Assembly (NCBI GenBank): GCA_963790525.1
Contig: CAWBOV010000005.1
Span: 124,001 to 188,000, forward strand
DNA from: CAWBOV01 sp963790525
GTDB taxonomy: Bacteria; Actinomycetota; Actinomycetes; Mycobacteriales; Jatrophihabitantaceae
Direction: 5' to 3'
DNA: 64,000 bases
Shown here: piece after piece, positions 1-10,801 of the stretch
How the letters are laid out: every line of letters starts with the position of its first letter
Position numbering within the stretch: position 1 is the stretch's first letter
Translations under genes and position numbers: made by a program
Notes under the pieces: generated by a model
Database searches by the model: none
What the model saw: only the letters and a program-made list of their open reading frames with translations
What the model was told of the DNA's origin: nothing

Positions 1-285
1 GCGCCCGGCGACCTCACGCTCCAACTCCAGCTCGAACGTCTTGCGCAGTTCGAGCTCACGTCCGGGTGAGCCCGCGCTCGTATCCGCACTCGGGGCCGCC
101 CAGTAGATGCCGTACCAGCCGATCACCACACCCCACAGGGCGATGGGCAGGCCGAGGCGGGTGCCCTTGGTGGAGTCCGAGAACGCGACGAGACAGGTCC
201 CCACGGCGGTCACGATCACCGCGATGATGATCACAGCCGACCGCAGGAGCGCTCTGCGGCGGCTCTGGGGTTCGGTCTTCGTCAT
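1..285 (-). CDS. Membrane protein, DUF6779-like (3' part beyond window)
   Basis: The reading frame starts at ATG 285 and stays open to the left edge, so only the first 95 residues are present. After a short basic N-terminus (MTKTEPQSRRR) come two hydrophobic segments, about residues 13-35 and 43-62, joined by a short loop reading FSDSTKGTRLG. A charged, coiled-coil-like stretch rich in Glu and Leu (RELELRKTFELELERE) follows. This layout, and the position just downstream of the DUF3180 gene, match the DUF6779 family, whose M. tuberculosis member Rv3604c sits in the same place after folK. That family assignment is by position and memory of the family pattern, not by search. The function is unknown. 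Confidence 0.6.
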   Translation of the reverse strand, partial: MTKTEPQSRRRALLRSAVIIIAVIVTAVGTCLVAFSDSTKGTRLGLPIALWGVVIGWYGIYWAAPSADTSAGSPGRELELRKTFELELEREVAGR

Positions 286-340
286 ATCGCGTCACTCTAT
301 CGGCTCGGGACGGACCTCCCGCCGACCCGGGACGAGCCGG

Positions 341-793
341 TCAGGGGCGGCGATCCTCGGCACCGGGATCGACAGCTGATCTTTCCAGCAGAACGCCGGC
401 GACCACGAGGGCCACGCTGACCACCACCAGAATCAGTCCGGACCGCGTGTCGTGGCCGGCCGCGCTGACGCGGGAGGCGTCGGGGACGACCCGCGCGAGC
501 AGCCCCACCGTGGCTCCCACCACTCCCGCGCCGACGAGCGCCGTGGCCTTGCCGAGCGCTGCGCACCGGGCGATGACGATCGCCTGCATCGGCTTGGCAC
601 CCGGCTGGTGGGTGATGGCCGCGCGCACCCGGCGGGACGCGATCCACTCGGCGATGGCGAGGACGCCGATCGGCACCCCGGCGTACGGCTGGATCGGCGG
701 CAGGGAGCCGTAGGAACGGCGGAGCAGGACGTAGACCACCACCGCGACGATCGCGAACGGAACGGCGAGGTCGCCGGGACCGGTCCGTTTCAT
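341..793 (-). CDS. DUF3180 family membrane protein
   Basis: The 150-residue protein starts at ATG 793, which overlaps the folK stop in an ATGA, so it is probably translationally coupled to the folate operon. It has four predicted membrane segments: about residues 9-25, 37-50, 80-100 and 118-137. The second loop carries the conserved-looking stretch RRVRAAITHQPGAKPMQAI. DUF3180 proteins occur next to folK throughout Actinobacteria (Rv3605c in M. tuberculosis) and have no known function. Length and topology fit the family. Confidence 0.85.
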   Translation of the reverse strand: MKRTGPGDLAVPFAIVAVVVYVLLRRSYGSLPPIQPYAGVPIGVLAIAEWIASRRVRAAITHQPGAKPMQAIVIARCAALGKATALVGAGVVGATVGLLARVVPDASRVSAAGHDTRSGLILVVVSVALVVAGVLLERSAVDPGAEDRRP

Positions 794-1353
794 CCCCGCC
801 CCTCGTCGCCCGCGGGCAGGGTCAGTACCAGGTCGGCACGGCGCCGGACGCCGGCCCGGTCCGCGGGATCCAGCGCGGTGAGCAACCGCGCGACGCGACC
901 GTGCCCCACGAGCTCGGCCGCCGGATCCACCTCCGCCCACGGCACGAGCACGAAGGCCCGTTGCGCGGCGCGCGGATGGGGAAGCGTCAGGTCCGGGTCG
1001 GCCGATTCGACGGCATCGACGGTGATCACGTCCACATCCAGCGTCCGTGGCCCGAACCGGACGTCACGCACGCGCGCGGCGGCGTTCTCCGCGGCGAACG
1101 CGCGGTCGAGCCAGTCCCGGGGGGTCAGGCCGGGCAGCTCGACCAGGAGGACGGCGTTGAGGTAATCCGGCTGCGGCACCGGCCCCCAGGGCGCGGTCTC
1201 GTGCACCGCGGACACCGCGCGCACGGCCGGCCCGAAGGAGTCGACCGCCGACTGCAGGTGGGCCAGCCGGTCACCGAGATTGCTCCCGATGGACAGCACC
1301 GCCCGGCTCGGCTGTCCCGGCCCGGTCACGCTCGGCTGTCCCGGCACGGTCAC
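790..1353 (-). CDS. folK: 2-amino-4-hydroxy-6-hydroxymethyldihydropteridine pyrophosphokinase
   Basis: HPPK transfers pyrophosphate from ATP to 6-hydroxymethyl-7,8-dihydropterin, the step before dihydropteroate synthase in cytoplasmic folate synthesis. The sequence shows the N-terminal LSIGSNLGDR motif and the HPPK signature RFGPRTLDVDVI with its metal-binding Asp pair. I chose GTG 1353, which overlaps the folB stop as GTGA. A second GTG at 1329 is equally plausible, because the 24 bases 1330-1353 duplicate 1306-1329 and add eight residues (VTVPGQPS) to the N-terminus. With GTG 1353 the protein is 187 residues, slightly above the usual 160-170. The gene is coupled by 4-base overlaps to folB upstream and DUF3180 downstream. 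Confidence 0.93.
   Translation of the reverse strand: MTVPGQPSVTGPGQPSRAVLSIGSNLGDRLAHLQSAVDSFGPAVRAVSAVHETAPWGPVPQPDYLNAVLLVELPGLTPRDWLDRAFAAENAAARVRDVRFGPRTLDVDVITVDAVESADPDLTLPHPRAAQRAFVLVPWAEVDPAAELVGHGRVARLLTALDPADRAGVRRRADLVLTLPAGDEGRG
1306..1353. repeat. 24-bp tandem duplication over the folB stop / folK start
   Basis: Bases 1306-1329 and 1330-1353 are identical except at one position (23 of 24). Each copy contains the TGA/GTG overlap that ends folB and starts folK, so the minus strand carries two consecutive coupling sites. The unit is a multiple of three and keeps folK in frame. Confidence 0.9.
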
Positions 1354-1748
1354 GGCCGCACCCGTCGGATCGTCACGGAGACGTCGCTGAAGGCGAGCGC
1401 GATCGGGGCCTGCGGCTTGTGGACGGTGACGGTGGCCGCCGCGACCCGCCGGTCCGCCAGGCACACGTCCGCGAGGCGGGCCGCCAGCGTCTCCAGCAGG
1501 TCGACGGGAGGTCCGGAGACGACGGCACCCAGCGCTTCGGCGAGCTCGCCGTAGTGGACGGTGTCGGCGACGTCATCGGAGGCGGCGGCCGTGCGGGTGT
1601 CGACCTCCAGGGCGACGTCCACCACGAAGTCCTGGCCGTCCCTGCGCTCGTGGTCGAACACGCCGTGGTGGCCGAACACGCGCAGGCCGGTGAGCGTGAT
1701 CAGGTCCGGAGTCGCCGACGGACGCCGCCCGGGCACCGGTGCGCTCAT
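1350..1748 (-). CDS. folB: Dihydroneopterin aldolase
   Basis: The enzyme cleaves 7,8-dihydroneopterin to 6-hydroxymethyl-7,8-dihydropterin and glycolaldehyde, supplying FolK. The 132-residue product has the family start ITLTGLRVFGHHGVFDHER, the internal DTVHYGELAEAL stretch (with the conserved Tyr) and the C-terminal VTVHKPQAPI containing the catalytic Lys and the KP motif. ATG 1748 overlaps the folP stop (ATGA), and the TGA overlaps the folK GTG. Length is typical, with a slightly long N-terminus. It probably works as a tunnel-fold oligomer in the cytoplasm. Confidence 0.95.
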   Translation of the reverse strand: MSAPVPGRRPSATPDLITLTGLRVFGHHGVFDHERRDGQDFVVDVALEVDTRTAAASDDVADTVHYGELAEALGAVVSGPPVDLLETLAARLADVCLADRRVAAATVTVHKPQAPIALAFSDVSVTIRRVRP

Positions 1749-2605
1749 GCCGGCCCGTCCTCTGCGGCGGCCCGGATCGCCGCGGCGACGAGGGCGGCGT
1801 CCACGCTCGCGCGCACCTCGTGGACGCGCACACCCCAGGCACCGGCCAGAGCGCTGTAGGTGGTGACCGCGACGGTGGCATCCTCGCGTCCCGCGGCCGG
1901 GCGTGGGGCGCCGGAGGGATCCGCCAGCAGCGAGCCCAGGAACGACTTGCGCGACGCGCCGACCAGGACGGGCAGCCCCAGGTCGACGATCTCGGCCAGG
2001 CGCGCCAGCAGGGCCCAGTTGTGGGCGGCCGTCTTCGCGAAGCCGAGCCCCGGATCCAGCGCCAGCTTGACCGGCGACACGCCCGCCGCGACGGCGGAGT
2101 CCAGCCGCTGCCCGAGCTCATCCCGGACGTCGTCGACCACGTCGCCGTAGTGCGCCAGCTGCTGCATCGTCGAGCTGTGCCCGCGCCAGTGCATCAGGAT
2201 CCACGGGCAGTCGGCATCGCGGACGACCGCAGCCATGTCGGTGTCGCCGAGGCCGCCCGAGACGTCGTTGACGACCTGCGCGCCGGCCTCCAACGCGGCC
2301 GCGGCGACAGCGGCGCGATAGGTGTCGACGCTGACCGGGATGCCGGCGCGCACCAGTTCGGTGATCACCGGGATCACCCGGCGGATCTCCTCCTCGGCGT
2401 CGATCCGACCTGCGCCGGGCCGGGTGGACTCACCACCGACGTCCACGAGATCGGCACCGTCGGCCCGGAGCGCGACGCCGTGCGCGACCGCCGCGTCCAG
2501 GTTCGTCCAGCGGCCGCCGTCGGAGAACGAGTCGGGGGTGACATTCAGGACGCCCATGACGGCGATGCGGTCGGAGCGGGCGGGCAGCTCCAGCGAGGCC
2601 GGCAC
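1745..2605 (-). CDS. folP: Dihydropteroate synthase
   Basis: DHPS condenses 6-hydroxymethyldihydropterin pyrophosphate with p-aminobenzoate and is the target of sulfonamides. Both family signatures are present: GVLNVTPDSFSDGG near residue 22 and DLVDVGGESTRPGA near residue 57. Later come the pterin-site DVSGG and the Lys-containing ASRKSFLG loop. I chose GTG 2605, five bases after the folE TAA; in-frame codons further upstream lie inside folE. That gives 286 residues, the family norm. The TGA overlaps the folB ATG. Confidence 0.95.
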   Translation of the reverse strand: MPASLELPARSDRIAVMGVLNVTPDSFSDGGRWTNLDAAVAHGVALRADGADLVDVGGESTRPGAGRIDAEEEIRRVIPVITELVRAGIPVSVDTYRAAVAAAALEAGAQVVNDVSGGLGDTDMAAVVRDADCPWILMHWRGHSSTMQQLAHYGDVVDDVRDELGQRLDSAVAAGVSPVKLALDPGLGFAKTAAHNWALLARLAEIVDLGLPVLVGASRKSFLGSLLADPSGAPRPAAGREDATVAVTTYSALAGAWGVRVHEVRASVDAALVAAAIRAAAEDGPA

Positions 2606-2610
2606 GGTGG

Positions 2611-3237
2611 TTACCGGCCCAGGATCAGCGACATGGCCTCTGCTCGGCTGCGGGAGTCCGAGCGCAGGGTGCCGCGCACGGCGGAGGTCACCGTCCGGGA
2701 GCCGGGTTTGCGGATGCCGCGCATCGCCATGCACAGGTGCTCGGCCTCGATGACGACGATGACACCGCGCGGTGCCAACCGGGTCGCCACGGCATCGGCG
2801 ACCTGGGAGGTCAGCCGTTCCTGCAGCTGCGGGCGCCGGGCATAGAGGTCGACCAGGCGGGCCAGCTTCGACAGGCCGGTGATCCGGCCGTCCTGGCCGG
2901 GGATGTAGCCGACGGCGGCCGAGCCGTGCCACGGGACGAGGTGGTGCTCACAGGTCGAGTAGAGCGGGATGTCCTTGACCAGGACGAGCTCGTCGTGGCC
3001 CTCGTCGAACGTCGTCTCCAGCACGTCCGCCGGATCGACGAACAGGCCACCGAAGATCTCGGCGTAGGCACGGGCGACGCGACCCGGCGTCTCGCGCAGT
3101 CCCTCCCGGTCGGGGTTCTCGCCGATCGCGATCAACAGCTCGCGCACCGCGGCGCTCGCGCGCTCGACGTCGACCCCGCTGTGTGCGGGCGTGGGCGACC
3201 CTGCCGCCGACCCGGGCGGCGGCAGCGGACTCCTCGC

Positions 3238-3241
<4 letters not shown>
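2611..3241 (-). CDS. folE: GTP cyclohydrolase I (one frameshift near the N-terminus)
   Basis: GTP cyclohydrolase I opens GTP to dihydroneopterin triphosphate, the entry to folate synthesis. The clean frame from about 3165 to 2611 has the ENPDREGLRETPGRVARAY start, the zinc and active-site motif STCEHHLVPWHG, the GLSKLARLVDLYARRPQLQE block and the second zinc Cys in AEHLCMAMRG. The N-terminus VSEESAAAARVGGRVAHA starts at GTG 3241, overlaps the ftsH stop, and lies in a different frame. One extra base between about 3170 and 3190 separates the two. The enzyme is conserved and likely essential, so I read this as sequence error rather than a pseudogene. Confidence 0.9.
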
Positions 3242-5874
<2,633 letters not shown>

Positions 5875-6083
5875 AGTCATTCAATCGGGGCGTGAATTCA
5901 GCGCCCCGATCTGCCTCCCGATCAGCCGAATTTTCCGTGAGAATGACGGTACACGGCAGGACTGACCTGCCAGGTTCGTCAACCGTTCAACGTCCGGGCG
6001 ACTCTCTAACGCACGGCCGGGGGCGCAACGTTCCGCGATCGGCCCCCACGCCGTTCGCCTGTGGCGAAACACGGCCGACCGGA

Positions 6084-6637
6084 TCAGCCTCCGTAGACCG
6101 ACGGGCGCAGGACGCCCGACATAGGGCAGGTCGCGGTAGCGCTCGGCGTAGTCCAGGCCGTAGCCGACGACGAACTTGTTCTCGATGTCGAAGCCGACGT
6201 ACCGCACCGGCACCTCGACCTTGGCCGCCTCCGGCTTGCGGAACATGGCGACGATCTCGATCGACGCCGGGCTGCGCGAGGCCAGGTTCCGCAGCAGCCA
6301 GGACAGCGTCAGCCCCGAGTCGATGATGTCCTCGACCACCAGGATGTGCTCGCCCTCGATGCTGCGGTCGAGGTCCTTCAGGATCCGCACGACGCCCGAG
6401 GACGTCGTGGACGAACCGTAGGAGCTGACCGCCATGAACTCCATCGTGGACGGCCGCTCGAGGGCACCGGGCCAGGTCGGACATGAACACGGCCGCGCCC
6501 TTGAGCACGCCCACCAGCAACGGCTCGCGATCGGCGTAGTCGACGTCGATGCCGTGCGGCCAGCTCGGCGGTCTTGGCCCGGATCTCGATCGGCGCGACA
6601 CGACGACCGATTCGATGTCGGCGTCCAGAACGGACAC
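6084..6637 (-). CDS. hpt: Hypoxanthine phosphoribosyltransferase (frameshifted)
   Basis: The enzyme salvages hypoxanthine and guanine to IMP and GMP using PRPP. The family is recognisable across three frames: MSVLDADIESVVVS at ATG 6637, EIRAKTAELAA, DYADREPLLVGVLKGAAVFM, then EFMAVSSYGSSTTSSGVVRI, and the PRPP loop ILVVEDIIDSGLTLSWL. The closing stretch is FDIENKFVVGYGLDYAERYRD. Removing one base near 6115 restores the usual C-terminus, which ends at the TGA at 6084. Two or three further indels lie at 6460-6600. It sits between tilS and ftsH, as in other Actinobacteria. About 183 residues, normal. Confidence 0.9.
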
Positions 6638-6652
6638 GGGTTCTCCTGTCGG

Positions 6653-7632
6653 TCACGGTTCGGTGGCCCGCCTGGCGTCGTCTGGTCCGCGCGGGAATAT
6701 GCTCAGCCTGCCAGATCGCCGCACGGCGACGTAACCCCCGGGAAGGTGAGCTTGCCGACCCTGGCCGCGCCAGTTCGTCACGAGCGCGTCCATGGCGGCG
6801 AGGTGGGTCGACGTGAGCGGCCCGGCACCCGCCTCACCGGCGGCGGTCCGCAGCACCCGGCTGCGCAGAGCCGGCGGCAACGGCGGCGAGTGCGGCCCGC
6901 GTCGGTGCGCGCCTGCAGCGGGACGGCCGGCCGCGAGCTCGTCGAGCGCGTCGAGGTCGGCGCGCAGGAGATCGGCGGTGCGCGCCAGGGCGGCGCCCAC
7001 GCCACCGTCGAGGACGTCCTCCAGCAGCGGGATCACCTCCCGGCGCAGCCGCACGCGGCGTGAAACGGGAATCCGCGTTGTGCGGGTCGTTCCAGAACGG
7101 CAACCCGAGGGCGCGGCAGGCCTCCTCGGTGGTGGCCCGGCCGACCTCGAGCAACGGGCGCAGGTACCGCCCGTCGCGGGCCCGCATCCCGGCGATCGAG
7201 CGGGGACCGGAACCGCGGGCCAGCCCCAGCAGCACCGTCTCGGCCTGGTCGTCGCGGGTGTGACCGAGCAGGACGTGGGCACCCGCAGCTGCGCGGCCGA
7301 GTCGAGGGCGGCGTACCGCGCGGTGCGGGCGGCGGCCTCCGGGCCCCGCCGGATGCCCGACCTCCACCCGGACCAGCATGGACCGGATCGAACCCCAGCT
7401 CGTAGCCGAGGGCCGACGCGCGCCGGGCCTGGGCGCCCGATCCGGCCTGCAGGCCGTGGTCGACGGTGATCAGTCCGGCCCGGTCACCCGCCTCGAACGC
7501 GGTCGCGGCCGCCAGGGCGAGGGAGTCGGCGCCGCCGGAGCAGGCCACGAGCAGCCGCGCGTCCGACGGCAGGCCCGCCAGGGCGGTGCGCACGGCGCGC
7601 CGGACGTCGGCGACGGCCGGATGCGGTCCCAT
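6653..7632 (-). CDS. tilS: tRNA(Ile)-lysidine synthetase (frameshifted)
   Basis: TilS uses ATP to attach lysine to C34 of the tRNA-Ile that reads AUA. The PP-loop ATPase motif LVACSGGADSLALA follows the start MGPHPAVADVRRAV (ATG 7632). Downstream are DHGLQAGSG, then VLLGHTRDDQAETVLLGLAR, and FWNDPHNADSRFTRRVR, after which comes the C-terminal substrate-binding region ending at the TGA at 6653. These pieces lie in three frames; extra bases near 7341, 7371 and 7053 and a missing base near 7288 explain the shifts. The gene follows the metalloprotease without an in-frame stop (see findings). About 325 residues, normal for Actinobacteria. Confidence 0.88.
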
Positions 7633-7637
7633 GCGGG

Positions 7638-8699
7638 TCAGCTCGTGGACGCGGGCGACCCAGGCGGCGGGATCGGCGAGCTCGGCCTTGGTCGGCAGCG
7701 TCTGCGGGGCCGGTCCACACCGCGTTGAAGCCGTCGATCGCCGACCCGGTCGACGACGCCGCGCACGAACGCGGAACCCTCGACGTACTGGCGGGTCTTG
7801 GCGTCCAGCCCGAGCGATCTGCGCATGAGCTTGTCCAGCGGGTTCCCGCCCTTGCGCCGCCGAGCCGGCGAACCGCGATTCGATGTACTTCTGCGACGGG
7901 ATCACCGTCGGTGACACCGCGTTCATCACGTACTCGGCATGGCCCTCGACCAGCGACATGAACGCGGTGATCCGGTCGATGACCTCCCTCTGCTCCGGGG
8001 TGGCGAGCGCGGCCATCACGCCGGTCCCGTCGTCCTGGCCACGGGCCGTCTTGACCAGCTCGCTGACGGCGCGCCTGACCCGCGCGCGCAGCACGTCCGG
8101 ATCGGTCTCCATCGGTGTCGGTGAGGGCGCCGACCTCGGTCGAGCATGTGCTGGCGCATCCACGGCACCGCGGTGAACTGGACCCGGTGGGTCACCTCGT
8201 GCAGGCACACCCACAGCCGGAAGTCGCTCGGGTCGACCTGCAGCTTGCGCTCGACGTCGACGATGTTGGGGGCGACGAGCAGCAGTTGGCCGTCGGCCCG
8301 GTCGAAGAACTCGAACTGCCCGAGCACCTTGCCGGACATGAACCCGAGGACCGCGCCGGCCTGGGCGCCGGTGACCTTGCCACCGACCGCATCGGCCAAC
8401 GCACTGGGCTTCTTGCTGCCGGACAGCTTCTCGACGAGCGGGTTCATCAGGGTCGCCATGCCGGAGGCGTTGACGTCGACCCATCCCGGGCGGTCGACCA
8501 CGCGGGTGAGGGCGGTGACCGGCGGCTCGGCCAGCCGGGTGAGTTCGGCGACGTGGACCGCGGCCACCTCGGCACAGGCTCGGAGCTCGGTGACGGCGGC
8601 CTCGGCCTCGGCCGGCGAGATGTCCGGCGGGGCGGGGGCCATCCGCTTGGCGGTGGATGCCGCGAGGTCCCAGTCGATGAGCGAAGCCATGTCGCTCAC
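7638..8699 (-). CDS. Zinc-dependent metalloprotease, DUF2342/F420-associated type (frameshifted)
   Basis: This family (Rv3626c in M. tuberculosis) is a putative cytoplasmic zinc hydrolase of unknown substrate, conserved between dacB and tilS. The first frame starts at GTG 8699 (or ATG 8690, MASLIDWDLAAST) and runs through NPLVEKLSG, VLGFMSGKVLGQFEFFDR, QLLLVAPNIVDVERKL and the HExxH zinc motif in CLHEVTHRVQF. Later pieces in other frames are ITAFMSLVEGHAEYVMN, LMRRSLGLDAKTRQYVEG and TLPTKAELADPAAWV. At least three indels are needed. The natural stop is probably the TGA at 7638, which is one frame away from the last conserved block. Confidence 0.8.
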
Positions 8700-8723
8700 G
8701 GTAGCCGTCGCCTCGGAACCCCC

Positions 8724-8777
8724 GGCAGTCAGCGGCAGCCGCACCCGGCCGGCAGTCAGCGGCAGCCGCACGCGGCC
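8724..8777. repeat. 27-bp tandem duplication over the dacB stop
   Basis: Bases 8724-8750 and 8751-8777 match at 26 of 27 positions. The second copy holds the last codons and TGA of dacB (stop at 8756-8758). The first copy repeats them just downstream on the minus strand, giving a second, in-frame stop. Confidence 0.92.
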
Positions 8778-10174
8778 AAGCGCGCGACCGCCACGTCCAT
8801 GGCAGCCTCGGCCGGCGTCGCGCCGCCGACGGGCACCCGATCGGCCATGATCGCGAACACCAGCAGCCGTCCGGTCGCGTCGCGGACCACGCCGGCCAGT
8901 GTCACCACCCCGCTGAGCGTGCCGGTCTTCGCCCGCACCTCCCCCGCTCCGGCCGCGCTCAGCCGGACGCGGTACCGGTCGGCCAGCGTGCCGTCCCACC
9001 CGGCCACCGGCAGTGCCGAGATCAGCGGCGTCAGCGCGGCGTGGGTCCCCGCGAGGACGACGCGGAGCAGTCCGACGAGGGCGGCGGGCGTCAGCCGGTC
9101 GCGTTGCGACAGGCCCGACGCGTCGGACAGGGTCGCCGGAAGGGTGATCCCCACGCCCGCGAGAACCCGGCGCACCGCCACCACCGCCCCCGCGAACGAT
9201 GCCGGTTCGTGCTCGGCGAGCGCCACCTGGCGGCCGATCAGTTCGGCCAGCACGTTGTCGGACTGGGTGAGCGTCTGCTCGATGAGATCCAGCAGCGGGG
9301 CAGAGCGCACCGACGCCAGGGTCGCCGCCGCCGGGGCCGTCCGCCCGCGCGTGATCCGGGCAGCCGGCACGCCCAGCAGACGGGCCAACGCCCGGCCGGC
9401 CTCGAGATCCGGGGTGGCGCTGCGGATGTCGCCTCCGGTCGCGGGCAGGCCCCCGTCGACCATCACGGGAGTGATCGCCGAGGCGTAGTCGCTGGGCACG
9501 TCCTCCGCCTCCCACCCGGGCGCGACGGTCGGGCCGGAGAACAGCGAGTCGTCGACGACGATCGAGCTGACCGTGACGCCCCGCGCCTTCACCTGCGCGG
9601 CGAGGTCCGACATCCGCGCCGCCCCCGGGTAGAGCGTGGCGGTGCCCGCCCGGGCCGCGCTGAGCGTGGGGTCGCCGCCACCGACGAGCACGATCTGACC
9701 CGCGCGGGACCCGGCGCGCACGGTCGTCGTCATCCGGTAGCCGGGCGGCAACACGGCGAGCGCGGCGGTGGCCGTGGTCAGTTTGGTGGTCGACGCGGGG
9801 GGAACCGACGCATTCGCCGATGCGGTCAGCAACGCCGCCCCGGACTCGGCGTCGACGACCAGGGAGTGGACCGATCCGCCCAGGGCGGCCGCCGCGAGAG
9901 CGGGACGGAGCGCGGCAGCGACCTTCGCCGCCAGCGGTCCCGCGCCGGGAGCCGAACCGGACGAGGTCGCCGATGCGGTCGGGGCTGCGGTGGCGCCCAG
10001 CACCTCGGCCGGCGTGGTCGGCGTGGCCGAGGGAGTCGACGTCGGGGCTGCCACGCCACGCGCCCGATCGACCCGGACGGTGTGGGTGAGGAGGAAGCCA
10101 CCGGCGGCGGCGCCGAGGACGAGCAACGCGACGAGCGCCACAGTCCACAGCGTCCGCATTCTCGATCGCGCCAT
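8756..10174 (-). CDS. dacB: D-alanyl-D-alanine carboxypeptidase/endopeptidase (PBP4 family)
   Basis: A class C low-molecular-weight PBP (peptidase S13) that trims or cleaves peptidoglycan cross-links outside the membrane. I start at ATG 10174 (MARSRMRTLW); the signal-anchor segment is about residues 9-29, followed by an Ala/Thr/Pro-rich linker. All three catalytic motifs are seen: SxxK in PPASTTKLTTA, SxN as SDN in LTQSDNVLAELIG, and KTG in VRAKTGTLSG. Around 472 residues, normal for the actinobacterial form. It is clean of frameshifts although its downstream neighbour is not, and it is divergent from ppa. Confidence 0.93.
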   Translation of the reverse strand: MARSRMRTLWTVALVALLVLGAAAGGFLLTHTVRVDRARGVAAPTSTPSATPTTPAEVLGATAAPTASATSSGSAPGAGPLAAKVAAALRPALAAAALGGSVHSLVVDAESGAALLTASANASVPPASTTKLTTATAALAVLPPGYRMTTTVRAGSRAGQIVLVGGGDPTLSAARAGTATLYPGAARMSDLAAQVKARGVTVSSIVVDDSLFSGPTVAPGWEAEDVPSDYASAITPVMVDGGLPATGGDIRSATPDLEAGRALARLLGVPAARITRGRTAPAAATLASVRSAPLLDLIEQTLTQSDNVLAELIGRQVALAEHEPASFAGAVVAVRRVLAGVGITLPATLSDASGLSQRDRLTPAALVGLLRVVLAGTHAALTPLISALPVAGWDGTLADRYRVRLSAAGAGEVRAKTGTLSGVVTLAGVVRDATGRLLVFAIMADRVPVGGATPAEAAMDVAVARLAACGCR

Positions 10175-10285
10175 GATGGGCCACACTAGTGCTGCGCTAC
10201 TGGGGTGCTACTGGGGTGCTCCTGCGCACAACGGGCAGCCGCCACGGCGTATCGCACGGGGCCCGACGCAGGGAAGGACCAGACA

Positions 10286-10792
10286 ATGGAGTTCGACGTC
10301 CTCATCGAGATCCCCAAGGGCAGCCGCAACAAGTACGAGGTCGATCACGAGACCGGGCGCATCCGGCTGGACCGCACGCTGTTCACGTCCACGCAGTACC
10401 CGGCCGACTACGGATTCGTCGAGGACACCCTCGGCGCGGACGGCGATCCCCTCGACGCGCTGGTCATCCTCCAGGGCGATCCGCTCTTCCCGGGCGTCCT
10501 CGTCCGCTGCCGGGCCATCGGCATGTTCCGCATGACCGACGAGAAGGGCGGCGACGACAAGCTGCTCTGCGTCCCGTCCAACGACCCGCGCCTCGAGCAC
10601 CTCCGCGACATCCACCACCTCCCCGAGTTCGACCGTCTCGAGATCCAGCACTTCTTCGAGGTCTACAAGGAGCTCGAGCCCGGCAAGAGCGTCGAGGGCG
10701 CGTCCTGGACCGGCCGCGTCGAGGCCGAGCGCGAGATCGAGGCCTCCCGCAAGCGGCTGGCGGACAACCCGGGGTACGGCGTCCACCACTGA
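10286..10792 (+). CDS. ppa: Inorganic diphosphatase
   Basis: A soluble family I pyrophosphatase that hydrolyses PPi and pulls biosynthetic reactions forward. I start at ATG 10286 (MEFDVLIEIPKGSRNKYEVD), preceded by GGGAAGGA about eight bases upstream; frame-compatible codons further upstream read into non-conserved sequence. The active-site block is DGDPLDALVILQGDPLFPGV, with the Mg-binding Asp residues, and Lys/Tyr of the N-terminal KGSRNKYE. 168 residues, the family norm. The 110-base gap to dacB must hold both divergent promoters; it contains a small direct repeat (CTACTGGGGTG twice, about 10198-10217). Confidence 0.96.
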   Translation: MEFDVLIEIPKGSRNKYEVDHETGRIRLDRTLFTSTQYPADYGFVEDTLGADGDPLDALVILQGDPLFPGVLVRCRAIGMFRMTDEKGGDDKLLCVPSNDPRLEHLRDIHHLPEFDRLEIQHFFEVYKELEPGKSVEGASWTGRVEAEREIEASRKRLADNPGYGVHH

Positions 10793-10801
10793 CCGGCGGG
10801 G

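Noticed and set aside
8016..10184. A 722-codon open frame antisense-shifted across dacB and the metalloprotease
   Set aside because: Only its last part is the metalloprotease. The rest is an Arg/Gly-rich shadow of dacB, typical of open alternative frames in very GC-rich DNA. Similar long shadows at 26792-29323, 41949-44009 and 50179-52395 were rejected for the same reason.
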